Below are positions 16,375-27,161 of a stretch of DNA of 33,147 nucleotides, in pieces (position 1 is the stretch's first letter; each line of letters begins with the position of its first letter). The DNA is from Nitrosomonadales bacterium (GTDB taxonomy: Bacteria; Pseudomonadota; Gammaproteobacteria; Burkholderiales; SG8-39). The DNA lies in contig SBAS01000104.1 in the NCBI GenBank assembly GCA_005240145.1, positions 1 to 33,147 of the forward strand. Reading direction: 5' to 3'. The notes under the pieces were generated by a model. The model was not told the origin of the DNA, did no database searches, and worked only from the letters and a program-made list of their open reading frames with translations. Both the position numbers and the translations under genes were made by a program.

Positions 16375-18705
16375 TCAGCGTCGGGCTGCGGCAAGCGCGC
16401 GCCAGACCCGCTCCGACGTCGCCGGCATGTCGAGCGCGGTGACGCCGCGCGGCGCGAGCGCATCGATCACCGCGTTCATCACGCAGGCCAGCGACGCCGT
16501 GCAGCCGGATTCGCCGACACCCTTCACGCCCAGCGGGTTGGTCTTGCACGGCACTTCGTTTCTCGCCCAGCCGAACGACGGCAGGTCCGCGGCGAAAGGC
16601 AGTGCGTAATCCATGAAGCTGCCGGTCAGCAGCTGGCCGGAGCGCGGGTCGTGCGCGAGTTCTTCCATGAGCGCCTGGCCGATGCCTTGGGCAACGCCGC
16701 CATGCACCTGTCCTTCGAGCAGGAGCGGATTCACCACCACGCCGAAATCGTTGACCGCGGTGTAGGCAAGCAGCTCCACCTGCCCCGTGTCAGGATCGAT
16801 TTCGACCTCGCAGACGTGGCAGCCCGAAGGAAAACTGTAAGTGGTCGGCTTGTAGAAATCCTCCGCTCCGAGCCCGGGCGCGATTTCAGGCGGCAGGTCG
16901 GCCGAGTGGGCCGCGCGCGCGACCTCGACGATGCTCACGCGGCGATCGGTGCCGGCAACCACGAACGACCCGCCCGCCTCGCCGACCTCGAACTCGACGT
17001 CGGCTGCAGGCGCTTCGAGCAGGTGGCCCGCGACCAGGCGTCCCTTCTCGATGATGATGCGCGCGCAATGCACGATCGCCGTGCCGGTCACGGTCGTTTC
17101 GCATGAACCGACCGAGCCGATGCCCGCGCCCGTCAGGTCGCTGTCGCCTGAAATAAAGCGGATGCGTTCGTGCGGCAGGCCGAGCTGCTGCGAGACGATC
17201 TGCTTGAACGTGGTCCTGTGCCCCTGGCCGTTGGCCGTGGCGCTGAGCGCGAGCGTCAATTCGCCGGAGGCGTCGAACACGGCGCCCACATGGCTTTCGT
17301 AAAAGCCGTCCGGCTCCTGGTACACCGAGAAACCGTAGCCGCGCAGGCGGCCGCGCGCCGCCGCAGCGGCACGGCGCGACTCGAAGCCGGCGCGATCGGT
17401 GAGCCGCAGCGCGTCGGTCATGTTCTTTTCGAATTCGCCCGAATCGAACACCAGCCCCACCGGCGTAGTCCAGGGCATTTGCTCGGGCAGCACCATGTTC
17501 AGCCGGCGCAGGTCCGCGCGGTCGCGTCCGGTTTCGCGCGCGGCGGCGTCGACCAGGCGCTCGATCAGATAGGTGAACTCGGGCTTGCCCGCGCCCCGGT
17601 AGGCGACCACCGGCACGGTATTCGTGAAGGCGATGCGCGTTCCGACGTGATAGCACGGCAGCGCGTACACGCCGGTGATGCAGCGGCTGCCGCCCGAGGT
17701 GGGGATGCTCATCGCGCTGCCGGTGAGGTACGCGCCGGTATTGGAAACAAGGCGCGCGCGTACCGCAAGGAAGCGACCCTGCGCGTCGAGCGCAAGCTCG
17801 CCTTCCATGGCGTGGTCGCGCGCCGCGCCATCGGCAAGAAACGCTTCCGCGCGATCGGCGTACCACTTCACCGGGCGTCCGAGCTTCTTCGCGGCGTGCA
17901 GCACTGCGACCATTTCCGGGTAGGCGGAAATCTTCACGCCGAAGGATCCGCCGACATCCGGCGTCACCACGCGCAGGGCGAGCGGGTCGCCGACGAGGCC
18001 GGTGGATGCGATGTCGGCCTGGATCGCCTTGCTGCCCTGGGTAGGCGCGTGCAGGGTGTAGCGTCCGGTCGCCGGATCGAACAGACCTGCCGCGCCCCGC
18101 GGCTCGATGGGCGCGGCCGATACCCGGTTTATTCTCAGTTTCAGCTTCGTGACGTGGGCCGCGCGCGCAAAAGCTGCGTCGCAGGCCTTGCGGTCTCCGC
18201 CTTCCCAGTCGAGAGCCAGGCTTCCGGCGGCGAGCGCGGCATGCGGGTCGGTGACGGGCGGCAGTTCTTCGTAGTCGATTGCGACAAGCTCGAGCGCATC
18301 ACGCGCCTCGCGCACGGTGTTCGCAACCACGATCGCAACCGCCTCGCCGACGAAGCGCACCCGATCGTTGGCCAGCACCGGACGCAAGCCTTCAGGCACT
18401 GCACTGCCGTCGCGATTCCTCTGCGGCACCGTGACGCGCATCGGGCCGATGCCCGCCGCGCTCAGGTCCGCCGCGGTGAACACGCCCAGGACGCCTTTTG
18501 CGGCGAGCGCCGGCTGCACATCCAGCGACAACACCTGCGCATGGACGTGCGGCGAGCGCACGAACGCGGCGTGCGCAGCGCCGGGCAGATCGAGGTCGTC
18601 GATGAAGCGGCTCGCGCCGGTGAGCAGCGCCTGGTCCTCCAGGCGTTGCACCGGCTGGCCGATGCGCAGCTGGCCGGAAGTATGTGAAACGTCGGCAGCT
18701 TTCAA
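16375..18705 (-). CDS. Xanthine dehydrogenase-family molybdopterin-binding subunit (CoxL/form II-like)
   Basis: Large Mo-cofactor subunit of a molybdenum hydroxylase that inserts water-derived oxygen into a substrate. About 776 residues if started at TTG 18705; TTG 18732 is an alternative and no ATG exists near the N-terminus. It begins with RIGQPVQRLEDQALLTGASRF and carries the molybdopterin motifs VGGSFG, AYRGAGKPE (368-376, form-II-like rather than the AYRCSFR of true CO dehydrogenase) and GQGHRTTF. The catalytic glutamate motif GVGESG contains Glu732. The usual FAD and 2Fe-2S subunits are not in the window. It lies in reverse orientation between the carboxyltransferase and dehydrogenase genes. 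The substrate is unknown; purine, aromatic aldehyde and terpenoid substrates are all possible. Confidence 0.85.
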   Translation of the reverse strand: MKAADVSHTSGQLRIGQPVQRLEDQALLTGASRFIDDLDLPGAAHAAFVRSPHVHAQVLSLDVQPALAAKGVLGVFTAADLSAAGIGPMRVTVPQRNRDGSAVPEGLRPVLANDRVRFVGEAVAIVVANTVREARDALELVAIDYEELPPVTDPHAALAAGSLALDWEGGDRKACDAAFARAAHVTKLKLRINRVSAAPIEPRGAAGLFDPATGRYTLHAPTQGSKAIQADIASTGLVGDPLALRVVTPDVGGSFGVKISAYPEMVAVLHAAKKLGRPVKWYADRAEAFLADGAARDHAMEGELALDAQGRFLAVRARLVSNTGAYLTGSAMSIPTSGGSRCITGVYALPCYHVGTRIAFTNTVPVVAYRGAGKPEFTYLIERLVDAAARETGRDRADLRRLNMVLPEQMPWTTPVGLVFDSGEFEKNMTDALRLTDRAGFESRRAAAAARGRLRGYGFSVYQEPDGFYESHVGAVFDASGELTLALSATANGQGHRTTFKQIVSQQLGLPHERIRFISGDSDLTGAGIGSVGSCETTVTGTAIVHCARIIIEKGRLVAGHLLEAPAADVEFEVGEAGGSFVVAGTDRRVSIVEVARAAHSADLPPEIAPGLGAEDFYKPTTYSFPSGCHVCEVEIDPDTGQVELLAYTAVNDFGVVVNPLLLEGQVHGGVAQGIGQALMEELAHDPRSGQLLTGSFMDYALPFAADLPSFGWARNEVPCKTNPLGVKGVGESGCTASLACVMNAVIDALAPRGVTALDMPATSERVWRALAAARR

Positions 18706-18733
18706 GCCGTTTTCGCCATTTTGCGGGAACAAA

Positions 18734-18748
18734 TTGACATAATGACAA
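18734..18748. promoter_or_regulatory. Near-palindromic operator candidate in divergent promoter region
   Basis: TTGACATAATGACAA is symmetric except at three A/T positions. It sits between the oppositely oriented hydroxylase and AtuD-like genes. Its left half is a perfect -35 hexamer TTGACA for the rightward gene, although the matching -10 is poor. A GntR- or TetR-type repressor could sit here; this is inference. Confidence 0.4.
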
Positions 18749-18795
18749 GTACAGTACCCTATCAGCCGGCCAGACACGACGAGAGACGCGCGCCC

Positions 18796-19940
18796 ATGAA
18801 GTTCACCCAGGAACACGAGGAAATCCGCCGCACGATGAAGAAATTCATCGACGCGGAGATCAACCCGCACGTCGACGCGTGGGAGGCCGCCGAGCAGTTC
18901 CCCGCGCACGAGGTGTTCAAGAAGCTCGGCGACATGGGCATGCTTGGCCTCACCAAGCCCGAGGCCTACGGCGGCGCCGCGCTCGACTACAGCTATTCGA
19001 TGGTGTTCGCCGAGACGCTGGGGCAGATCCGCTGCGGCGGCGTGCCGATGGCGATCGGCGTGCAGACCGACATGGCGACGCCGGCGCTGGCGCGCTTCGG
19101 CTCGGACGAGCTGCGCAGGGAATTCCTCGCCCCCGCCATCGCAGGCGAGCATGTCGCCTGCATCGGCGTCTCCGAGCCGGGGGCCGGTTCGGACGTCGCC
19201 TCGATCAAGACCAGCGCGCGCAAGGATGGCAGCGATTACGTCATCAACGGTTCCAAGATGTGGATCACCAACAGCCTGCAGGCCGACTGGATGTGCCTGC
19301 TCGCCAACACCTCGGAGGGCGCGGCGCACAAGAACAAGACGCTGATCGTCCTGCCGATGAAGACGAAGGGCATCAGCAGCTCGAAGATTCACAAGATCGG
19401 CATGATGTCCTCGGATACCGGCCTGATCCACTTCGACGACGTGCGCGTGCCCCAGCGCCACCGCATCGGCGAGGAAGGCATGGGCTTCACCTACCAGATG
19501 CAGCAGTTCCAGGAGGAGCGGCTGTGGGCAGCGGCGAGGTCAGCGCCGGGGCTGATGCGCACGCTGGAGGACACCATTGACTACATCCGCGAGCGCAAGA
19601 TGTTCGGCCAGACGGTGCTCGACTTCCAGTACGTGCACTACCGCCTCGCGGAACTGAAAACCGAGATCGAGGCGCTGCGCGCCCTCACCTACCGCGCCTG
19701 CGAGATGTACGTCGCGGGCGAGGACGTTACCGAACTTGCCTCCATGGCCAAGCTCAAGGCCGGGCGCCTGTCGCGGGAAGTTTCGGATTCCTGCCTGCAG
19801 TACTGGGGCGGCATGGGCTACACCTGGGACAACCCGGTGTCGCGCGCCTACCGCGACGGGCGCCTGGGCTCGATCGGCGGCGGCTCGGACGAGACGATGC
19901 TCGGCATCATCTGCAAGTACATGCACATTCTGCCGAAGAA

Positions 19941-19944
<4 letters not shown>
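18796..19944 (+). CDS. Acyl-CoA dehydrogenase, AtuD (citronellyl-CoA dehydrogenase)-like
   Basis: FAD enzyme forming the alpha,beta double bond of an acyl-CoA. The 382-residue protein contains the flavin/substrate motif CIGVSEPGAGSD (122-133), MWITN (155-159) and GGMGYTWD near the C-terminus. The canonical C-terminal Glu is replaced by IGGGSDE, and Glu240/241 in QEERL is the likely base, as in isovaleryl-CoA dehydrogenase. The segment GGVPMAIGVQTDMATPALARFGSDELRREFLAP is, as I recall it, close to AtuD. It is the first gene of a four-gene overlapping unit; its stop overlaps the ATG of the biotin carboxylase gene. The substrate is inferred from family resemblance and context. Confidence 0.87.
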
Positions 19945-21571
<1,627 letters not shown>

Positions 21572-21575
<4 letters not shown>

Positions 21576-22726
21576 AGGCGCACCCAGCGCTCAGCGAGGA
21601 GCACGAAGCTTTCCGCGACACGGTACGGCGCTTCGTCGAGCGCGAAATCATGCCGCACGCGACGACCTGGGATGAGGCGGGCGAGTTTCCGCGCGAGCTC
21701 TATCGCAAGGCGGCGCAAGCCAGCCTGCTGGGCCTCGGCTATCCGGAAGAGTACGGCGGCACACCGGCAGATCATTTTTTCCGCATCGTCAGCGGCGAAG
21801 AGTTCGCGCGCGCCGGCTGCGGCGGCCTCTCGGCGAGCCTCTTCTCGCACACCATCGGCGCGCCGCCGATCGCGGCGGTAGGCAGCGAAGAGCTCAAGCG
21901 TCGCGTCCTCCCCGCCATCCTCGCCGGCGAAAAGATCAGCGCCCTTGCCATCACCGAGGCGGGCGGCGGCTCCGATGTGGCGAACCTGAAAACCAGGGCG
22001 ACGCGGGAGGGCGGCGAATTTGTCGTCAATGGCGAGAAAACCTTCATCACCTCCGGCGTGCGCGCCGATTACTACACCGTCGCGGTGCGCACCGGGGGGC
22101 CCGGCGCGGCTGGCGTGTCGCTGCTCCTCATCGAGCGCGACCGCGCGGGCTTTACGCGCGCGCCGCTGAAGAAAATGGGCTGGTGGTGCTCGGATACCGC
22201 CAGCCTGCACTTCGACAACGTGCGCGTGCCGGCCGCCAACCTGATCGGCGAGGAGAACGCCGGCTTTCGCGCCGTCATGCGCAACTTTAATTCTGAGCGC
22301 CTGGGCATGGCCGCGGGCGCGGTCGGCTTTGCGCAGGCCTGCCTGGAGGATGCGCTCGACTGGGCGCGCGCGCGGCAGACCTTCGGCAAGCGCCTGGTCG
22401 AGCATCAGGCGATCCGCCACAAGCTGGTGGACATGCAGACCCGTGTGCACGCGGCGCGCGCCCTGCTCTACGACACGGCCTGGAAACTCTCGGGCGCGCC
22501 GCGCGAGCCGGGGCACATCGCGCAGCTCGCGATGCTGAAGAATTTTTCCACCGATACCATGCAGTACTGCGCCGATGGCGCGGTGCAGACGCTGGGCGGC
22601 GCGGGTTTCATCCGCGGCACCCGCGCCGAGAGGATCTACCGCGAGTCGAAAGTGATGCAGATCGGCGGCGGCAGCACGGAGATCATGAAGGACCTGGCAG
22701 CGCGCCAACTGGGGTGGGAATCGTGA
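21572..22726 (+). CDS. Acyl-CoA dehydrogenase (second)
   Basis: A 384-residue FAD enzyme, distinct from the AtuD-like neighbour. Motifs include ALAITEAGGGSDVA (124-137), TFITSGVRADYY, GWWCSDTASLHFDNVRVP, and the arginine/flavin segment RQTFGKRLVEHQ. Glu242 in NFNSERLGMA is the probable catalytic base, since the C-terminal motif reads IGGGSTEI. Start ATG overlaps the previous stop. It probably oxidises a later intermediate of the same pathway, such as a shortened branched acyl-CoA. The exact substrate is unknown. Confidence 0.88.
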
Positions 22727-23172
22727 GCACGAAAAAGACAAAAGACATGCAGGCCCTGATGCGCCAGGTGATGGAGCAGCACATCGCCTTCAACCGCTAC
22801 CTCGGCTTGAAAGTCGAGTCCTTCGACGTCGCGGCACCCAAGCTGCGCCTGGACATGCGGCCCGAACTGGTCGGCAACCCGAGCCGCCAGATCCTGCATG
22901 GCGGCGTGATCTCCGCGACGCTGGACGTCGCTGGGGGCTTCGCCATCATGCTCTCCGTCCTGTCCGAGAATGCCACGACGCCGACCACGTTTCCGAACAT
23001 GGGCACCGTCGACCTGCGCGTGGATTACCTGCGGCCCGGGCGCGGCAGGTTTTTCATCGCCACGGCCCGCATCGTGCGCAAGGGCAGCCGCATCGCGGTG
23101 ACGCACATGGAACTGCACAACGACACGGACGAACTGATCTCCACCGGCGGCGCCGCTTACGTGGTCGGCTAG
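22723..23172 (+). CDS. Hotdog-fold acyl-CoA thioesterase (PaaI/YiiD-like)
   Basis: Hydrolyses an acyl-CoA, perhaps to relieve CoA trapping. The 149-residue hotdog protein has the hallmark ILHGGVISATLDVAGGFA, where the Asp on the long helix acts as catalytic residue, followed by TVDLRVDYLRPG. The GTG start at 22723 overlaps the dehydrogenase stop (GTGA). It is the last gene of the unit. Confidence 0.85.
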   Translation: MSTKKTKDMQALMRQVMEQHIAFNRYLGLKVESFDVAAPKLRLDMRPELVGNPSRQILHGGVISATLDVAGGFAIMLSVLSENATTPTTFPNMGTVDLRVDYLRPGRGRFFIATARIVRKGSRIAVTHMELHNDTDELISTGGAAYVVG

Positions 23173-23282
23173 CGCTCGGGGGCTGCCGGGACGATCACGG
23201 TTTCTAGTGTTCGCCGGCGCTCAGCAATGCGTCGTTGGCATACGGCGCCGCGACATGTTGGCAGTGGCGAGGACGGAAAGAA

Positions 23283-23306
23283 AAACGGCGCCGCGAGGCG
23301 CCGTTT
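23283..23306 (-). terminator. Rho-independent terminator of the liv/fadD/phyH operon
   Basis: A 10-bp perfect stem, AAACGGCGCC and GGCGCCGTTT, has a GCGA loop. On the minus strand it is followed by GTTTTTCTTTCC, a good U-tract, about 20 bp past the livK stop. On the plus strand it may weakly stop the thioesterase transcript as well. The rest of the 156-bp gap shows no gene. Confidence 0.85.
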
Positions 23307-23328
23307 GGAGTACTTACCGGCCCGATTC

Positions 23329-24483
23329 CTAGTCGGTGATGTAGTCCGTCACGCCGACCCATTTGCCGTTCTGGATCTGGCACAGCTTGGCGCGGCTCGA
23401 GCCCAGGTGCTTGGTGGGCGTGAAGCGCTGCTCGTCGGCGCCGAACATGTCGCGCGGTACGACCAGGCTGTCGAGCGCCTTGGCGAGCGTGTCGGGCGTG
23501 AGGTTGGGTCCGGCCTTTTCCACGGCGATACCGAACAGCGTCACCAGCTGGTAGCCGTACTGCGACAGCACCGTCGGGTCTTCCTTGAATTTGCCCTTGT
23601 AGTTCTGGAACCAGGCCCGCACGTTCGAGGATGCGTCGTCCGCGTAGGGATAGTTCGTCAGGCAGCCGGAGTAGAAACCGTTCATCGCCGGGCCGCCGAG
23701 CTTGTGGATGATGTCGAAGTACGAGGCCGTGGTGCCGATGAATTCCGGATTCCAGCCGAGCTTGCGCGCGGTGCCAATGGTGCCGATGGTCTCGCGGATG
23801 ATGGTGCCCATCACCACCACGTCGCAGCCCGCGCCGCGCATCTTCTGCACTTGCGAGGAAAAGTCGGTCGCGCCGCGCTTGAAGGTGGTGACTTCGCTGT
23901 ACTTCATGCCGAGTTCCTTCAGCGCCGCCTCGCCGCCGTCCTTCACTTCGAGGCCGAAGTCATCGTCCTGGTAGATCGCGCAGGCGCTTTTGAGTCCCTT
24001 CTCCGCCATGATGCGCTTCAGCGCGGCGCGCATCTGGAAGAAGTACGGCGCCGAATTGGAGTACTTCAGCCTGTGCAGCGGCTCGTACATCTGGCGCGCG
24101 CCGGTGAGCGGGAACAGGTGCGCGACGTTCTTCTCCAGGTACAGCGGCATCGCCGCCATCGCCGTGGGCGTGCCGATCGATCCCAGCGCGGCAAAGATCT
24201 TGTCGCGCTGGATCATCTTCTGGGCCGCCAGCACCGCCTTCTTGGGATCGTAGCCGTGGTCTTCCACCACCAGCTTGATCTTGCGGCCGTGGATGCCGCC
24301 CAGGTCGTTGATCTCGTCGACGCGCATGCGCATGCCGTTCGCCGCTGGCTTGGACAGCGCCACGATCGGACCCGACAGGTCCTGCGCGGTGCCGATGACG
24401 ATTTCGGTCTTGCTCACGCCCTGGGTCTGCGCGAGCGCAGAGCCGGTGAACAGCAGGGCGAACAAACCCAGTTGAAATTTCAT
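23329..24483 (-). CDS. Branched-chain amino acid-type ABC transporter substrate-binding protein (LivK-like)
   Basis: Periplasmic binding protein of a HAAT-family importer. 384 residues with a clear signal peptide, MKFQLGLFALLFTGSALAQ, cleaved near residue 18/19. It continues with IVIGTAQDLSGPIVALSKPAANGMRM and NDLGGIHGRKIKL, typical of Peripla_BP_6. AAGGAGGAGG precedes the ATG. Last gene of the minus-strand operon, before the terminator. Given neighbours for CoA activation and branched acyl oxidation, the ligand may be a carboxylate rather than an amino acid. Confidence 0.92.
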   Translation of the reverse strand: MKFQLGLFALLFTGSALAQTQGVSKTEIVIGTAQDLSGPIVALSKPAANGMRMRVDEINDLGGIHGRKIKLVVEDHGYDPKKAVLAAQKMIQRDKIFAALGSIGTPTAMAAMPLYLEKNVAHLFPLTGARQMYEPLHRLKYSNSAPYFFQMRAALKRIMAEKGLKSACAIYQDDDFGLEVKDGGEAALKELGMKYSEVTTFKRGATDFSSQVQKMRGAGCDVVVMGTIIRETIGTIGTARKLGWNPEFIGTTASYFDIIHKLGGPAMNGFYSGCLTNYPYADDASSNVRAWFQNYKGKFKEDPTVLSQYGYQLVTLFGIAVEKAGPNLTPDTLAKALDSLVVPRDMFGADEQRFTPTKHLGSSRAKLCQIQNGKWVGVTDYITD

Positions 24484-24513
24484 GTTTCCTCCTCCTTGTT
24501 GTCTATTACTTTA

Positions 24514-25335
24514 TCACTCCGGCAGCCGGGCCCCGGCTGCGCGTGCCTGGGCCCGCACCGGGGTCGTAAAGCCCGCCTCCAGCGCCTTGGCCGGATGGCT
24601 TGCGGTGAGCTGGCCCATGAACGGCGGGTAGATGGAATAGCCGAGCATTTCCTGCAACCGGGGCGGCATCTGCCGCGCCACTTCAGGCGGAACCCCGAGC
24701 ATGAAGTTTTCCTGCTGCCGCGCCTAAGGCTGGCAATACTGGTTGGAAAAGGCAAGGCGCGGCGCCAATCGCTCCGCGGCGCCGCCGCGATGCACGAAGG
24801 TGCCGGAGAACATCACGCAGGCCCCGGCCGGCATGGCCACGGTGACCGGATTGGCGGCAGCGGCCCGGGCGCGCCAGTCCTCGCCCCACAGGTGGCTGCC
24901 GGGAATGATCTCGGTGCCGCCGTTCTCCGCGGTGAAGGCATCCACGGCGGCGATGGTCGAGATCGAGATCATCGGCCGGGGGCGTGGCACGGTGTAGAAA
25001 GTGTCGTCGTGGTGCAGGTCTTGTGGAACTTCGCCCGGCCGGATGCAGATCGCCTGGCTCGCGGTGAGCAGGCAGTTCGGCAGCAGGAACCGGTCGCACA
25101 GCGCCAGCACGCGCGCATCGAGGACTATGTCCCAGAAGATCCTCGCACGCGCCACCAGCGTGTAGACGCGCTCGGTGCTGTGCCCCTCGAAGGGATTGCG
25201 CCCGCTGTGCGTACCGAGGTAGAAAGCCAGGACGCGGCGCACTTCGGCGAGGCGCGCCGCGTCCATGAAGTCCTCGATGATGGTGTAACCGTTCTTCTCG
25301 ATCGCTGCGGCGTGCGCCTCGAGATCGAAAATCAC
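24514..25335 (-). pseudogene. Phytanoyl-CoA dioxygenase (PhyH) family gene interrupted by an in-frame TAG
   Basis: Fe(II)/2-oxoglutarate oxygenase family that alpha-hydroxylates branched acyl-CoAs or related compounds. GTG start at 25335 overlaps the acyl-CoA ligase stop. The first 203 codons give a DSBH domain with the metal site LHHDD (His108/109, Asp110/111) and distal VHRGG (His182), plus GGTEIIPGSHLWGED. After SNQYCQP comes TAG (24724-24726). The same frame then continues for 70 codons: ARQQENFMLGVPPEV, then QEMLGYSIYPPFMGQ, to a stop at 24514. That is the expected end of this family, which I recall as reading QPW followed by RQQEN. TGG to TAG is one base. Either a pseudogene or a protein ending early; the metal site is retained. 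Confidence 0.75.
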
Positions 25336-27161
25336 GCAGCCTCTCTCACGTACATCGACTCGATCAAGTCTTTGTACTTCTCGTTCACGAGTTTTCTCTT
25401 CAGCTTCATCGTCGGGGTGAGTTCCTCGTCCTCGGCGGTGAGCTTCTGCTCGATCAAGCGGAACCTCTTCACCTGCTCGACGCGCGCGAAACCCTCGTTG
25501 ACGCGGTCGAGTTCGGCCTGGATCAGCTCCTGGATCTCCGGCCGCCGGCACAGGCTGGCGAAGTTGGAGAACGGGATCGCCGCGTCCTGCGCGTAGCGCT
25601 CGACGTTCTCGTGGTCGATCATCACCAGCGCCACCAGGTAGGGCCGCTTGTCGCCGATCACCACCGCGTCGGTGATGAACGGCGAGAACTTGAGGTGGTT
25701 CTCGAATTCCGAGGGCGTGATGTTCTTGCCGCCTGCGGTGATGATGATGTCCTTCATCCGGTCGGTGATGTAGAAGTAGCCGTCGGCGTCCACTTTGCCG
25801 ACGTCGCCGGTGTGCAGCCAGCCATCCTTGAGGGTCTCGGCGGTCTTCTCGGGCTGGTTGAGGTAACCCATGAACACGGTCTTGCCGCGCACCAGCAGTT
25901 CGCCCTCGGCGGAGACCCTGATCTCGGCGTGCGACATGCGCGGCCCGATCGACCCCGGCTTCACCTTGCCGGCGACGTTCGAGGTCACCGCGCCGCAAGA
26001 CTCGGTCTGCCCCCAGACCTCGAACATCTCCAGGCCGAGCGCCATGTACCAGCGGATCAGTTCGGGCGAGATCGGCGCGGCGCCGGTGATCAGCACCTTG
26101 GCGCGGTGCACGCCGATCAGCTTCCTCACATTGTTCAGCACCAGCAGGCGCGCCAGGCCGAAGGCGGCATCGAGCCAGGCGGGCACCGCCTTGCCCTCCT
26201 CGCGCAGCTTCGCCCGGCGGAAGCCGACTCCGATCGCCAGCTTATAGGCCAACTGCTGCACCGCCCCGGCCTGTTTCAGGCCGATGAGGACACCCGAATA
26301 GAATTTTTCCCAGACGCGCGGCACCGCGGTGAACACGGTGGGCGCGATTTCGCGCACGTTGTCGGGCACCGTCTCCGGGTTTTCGACGAAGTTCAGCACC
26401 GCGCCCGAGTAGATGGCGTGATACTCGCCGCCGACCCGCTCGGCGATGTGGCACAGCGGCAGGAAAGCCATGCGTTCGTCGCTCCCGTCCTGCGGAAACG
26501 CCTCCTGGTAGGCCGCGCAGGTGAGGACGACGTTGGCGTGCGAGATCATCGCGCCCTTGGGCTTGCCGGTCGTGCCGGAGGTGTAGACCAGGATGGCGAG
26601 GTCCTCGGGCTTGCGCAGTTCGATGCGCCGCTCCCATTCGCCCGGGTGCGCCGCATCGTACTCGCGTCCCGATGCGCGCAGCTCCTCGAGGCTCATGACC
26701 TGGGCATCCTTGAGCTCGTCCAGCCCTTCCATGTCGAAGACCACGATCTTGCGCAGCTTGGGCAGGTTCGCGCGCACTTCCAGCAATTTGTCGAGCTGTT
26801 CGTCGTCTTCGACGAAGGCGATGACGGAACCTGAGTCGGAGAGCAGGTACTCGACCTGCGCCGGCGCATCGGTCGGGTAGATGCCGTTCACCACGCCGGC
26901 GGCGCCGAGCGCGCCCAGGTCGGCGTACACCCACTCGCGGTTGGTGTTGGAGAGGATCGAGACCACTTCGCCGGCCTGGTAGCCGAGCGCGGCGAGACCC
27001 ATGCCGACTTCGCGCGCGATACGCCCGAGCTCTTCCCAGGCGATGCTGCGCCAGATGCCGAGGTCCTTCTGGCGGAAAATGGTCTTCGCGGCGCGGGTTC
27101 TCACGCCGTGCCAGAACACTTTTGGAATCGTATCTATCTCCATTGTTTTTTCTTTTTCCAT
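25332..27161 (-). CDS. Long-chain-type acyl-CoA synthetase (AMP-forming, FadD15-like)
   Basis: Activates a carboxylic acid to its CoA thioester via an acyl-adenylate. The 609-residue enzyme has the P-loop-like YTSGTTGKPKG (193-203), the MFEVWGQTES motif, LHTGDVGKVDADGYFYITDR and the C-terminal lysine region GKNITPSEFENHL. The ATG at 27161 has GAGAGGG upstream and overlaps livF by 28 bp; ATG 27143 is an alternative. Its place between livF and phyH says the imported ligand is a free acid that must be CoA-activated. The start and the last 20 codons are rich in AAA and AGA. Confidence 0.92.
   Translation of the reverse strand: MEKEKTMEIDTIPKVFWHGVRTRAAKTIFRQKDLGIWRSIAWEELGRIAREVGMGLAALGYQAGEVVSILSNTNREWVYADLGALGAAGVVNGIYPTDAPAQVEYLLSDSGSVIAFVEDDEQLDKLLEVRANLPKLRKIVVFDMEGLDELKDAQVMSLEELRASGREYDAAHPGEWERRIELRKPEDLAILVYTSGTTGKPKGAMISHANVVLTCAAYQEAFPQDGSDERMAFLPLCHIAERVGGEYHAIYSGAVLNFVENPETVPDNVREIAPTVFTAVPRVWEKFYSGVLIGLKQAGAVQQLAYKLAIGVGFRRAKLREEGKAVPAWLDAAFGLARLLVLNNVRKLIGVHRAKVLITGAAPISPELIRWYMALGLEMFEVWGQTESCGAVTSNVAGKVKPGSIGPRMSHAEIRVSAEGELLVRGKTVFMGYLNQPEKTAETLKDGWLHTGDVGKVDADGYFYITDRMKDIIITAGGKNITPSEFENHLKFSPFITDAVVIGDKRPYLVALVMIDHENVERYAQDAAIPFSNFASLCRRPEIQELIQAELDRVNEGFARVEQVKRFRLIEQKLTAEDEELTPTMKLKRKLVNEKYKDLIESMYVREAA

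Noticed and set aside
18706-19461. N-terminal extension of the molybdopterin hydroxylase frame beyond 18705
   Set aside because: This part is antisense to the AtuD-like gene and has no family resemblance; the hydroxylase family starts near RIGQPVQRLED.
23227-25596. A 789-codon plus-strand frame opposite livK and phyH
   Set aside because: Arginine/histidine-rich antisense reading of genes with clear family motifs; no start signal or domain.
24724-25998. Long upstream extension of the phyH frame
   Set aside because: Codons before 25335 are an out-of-frame reading of the acyl-CoA ligase gene; PhyH homology begins just after the GTG at 25335.
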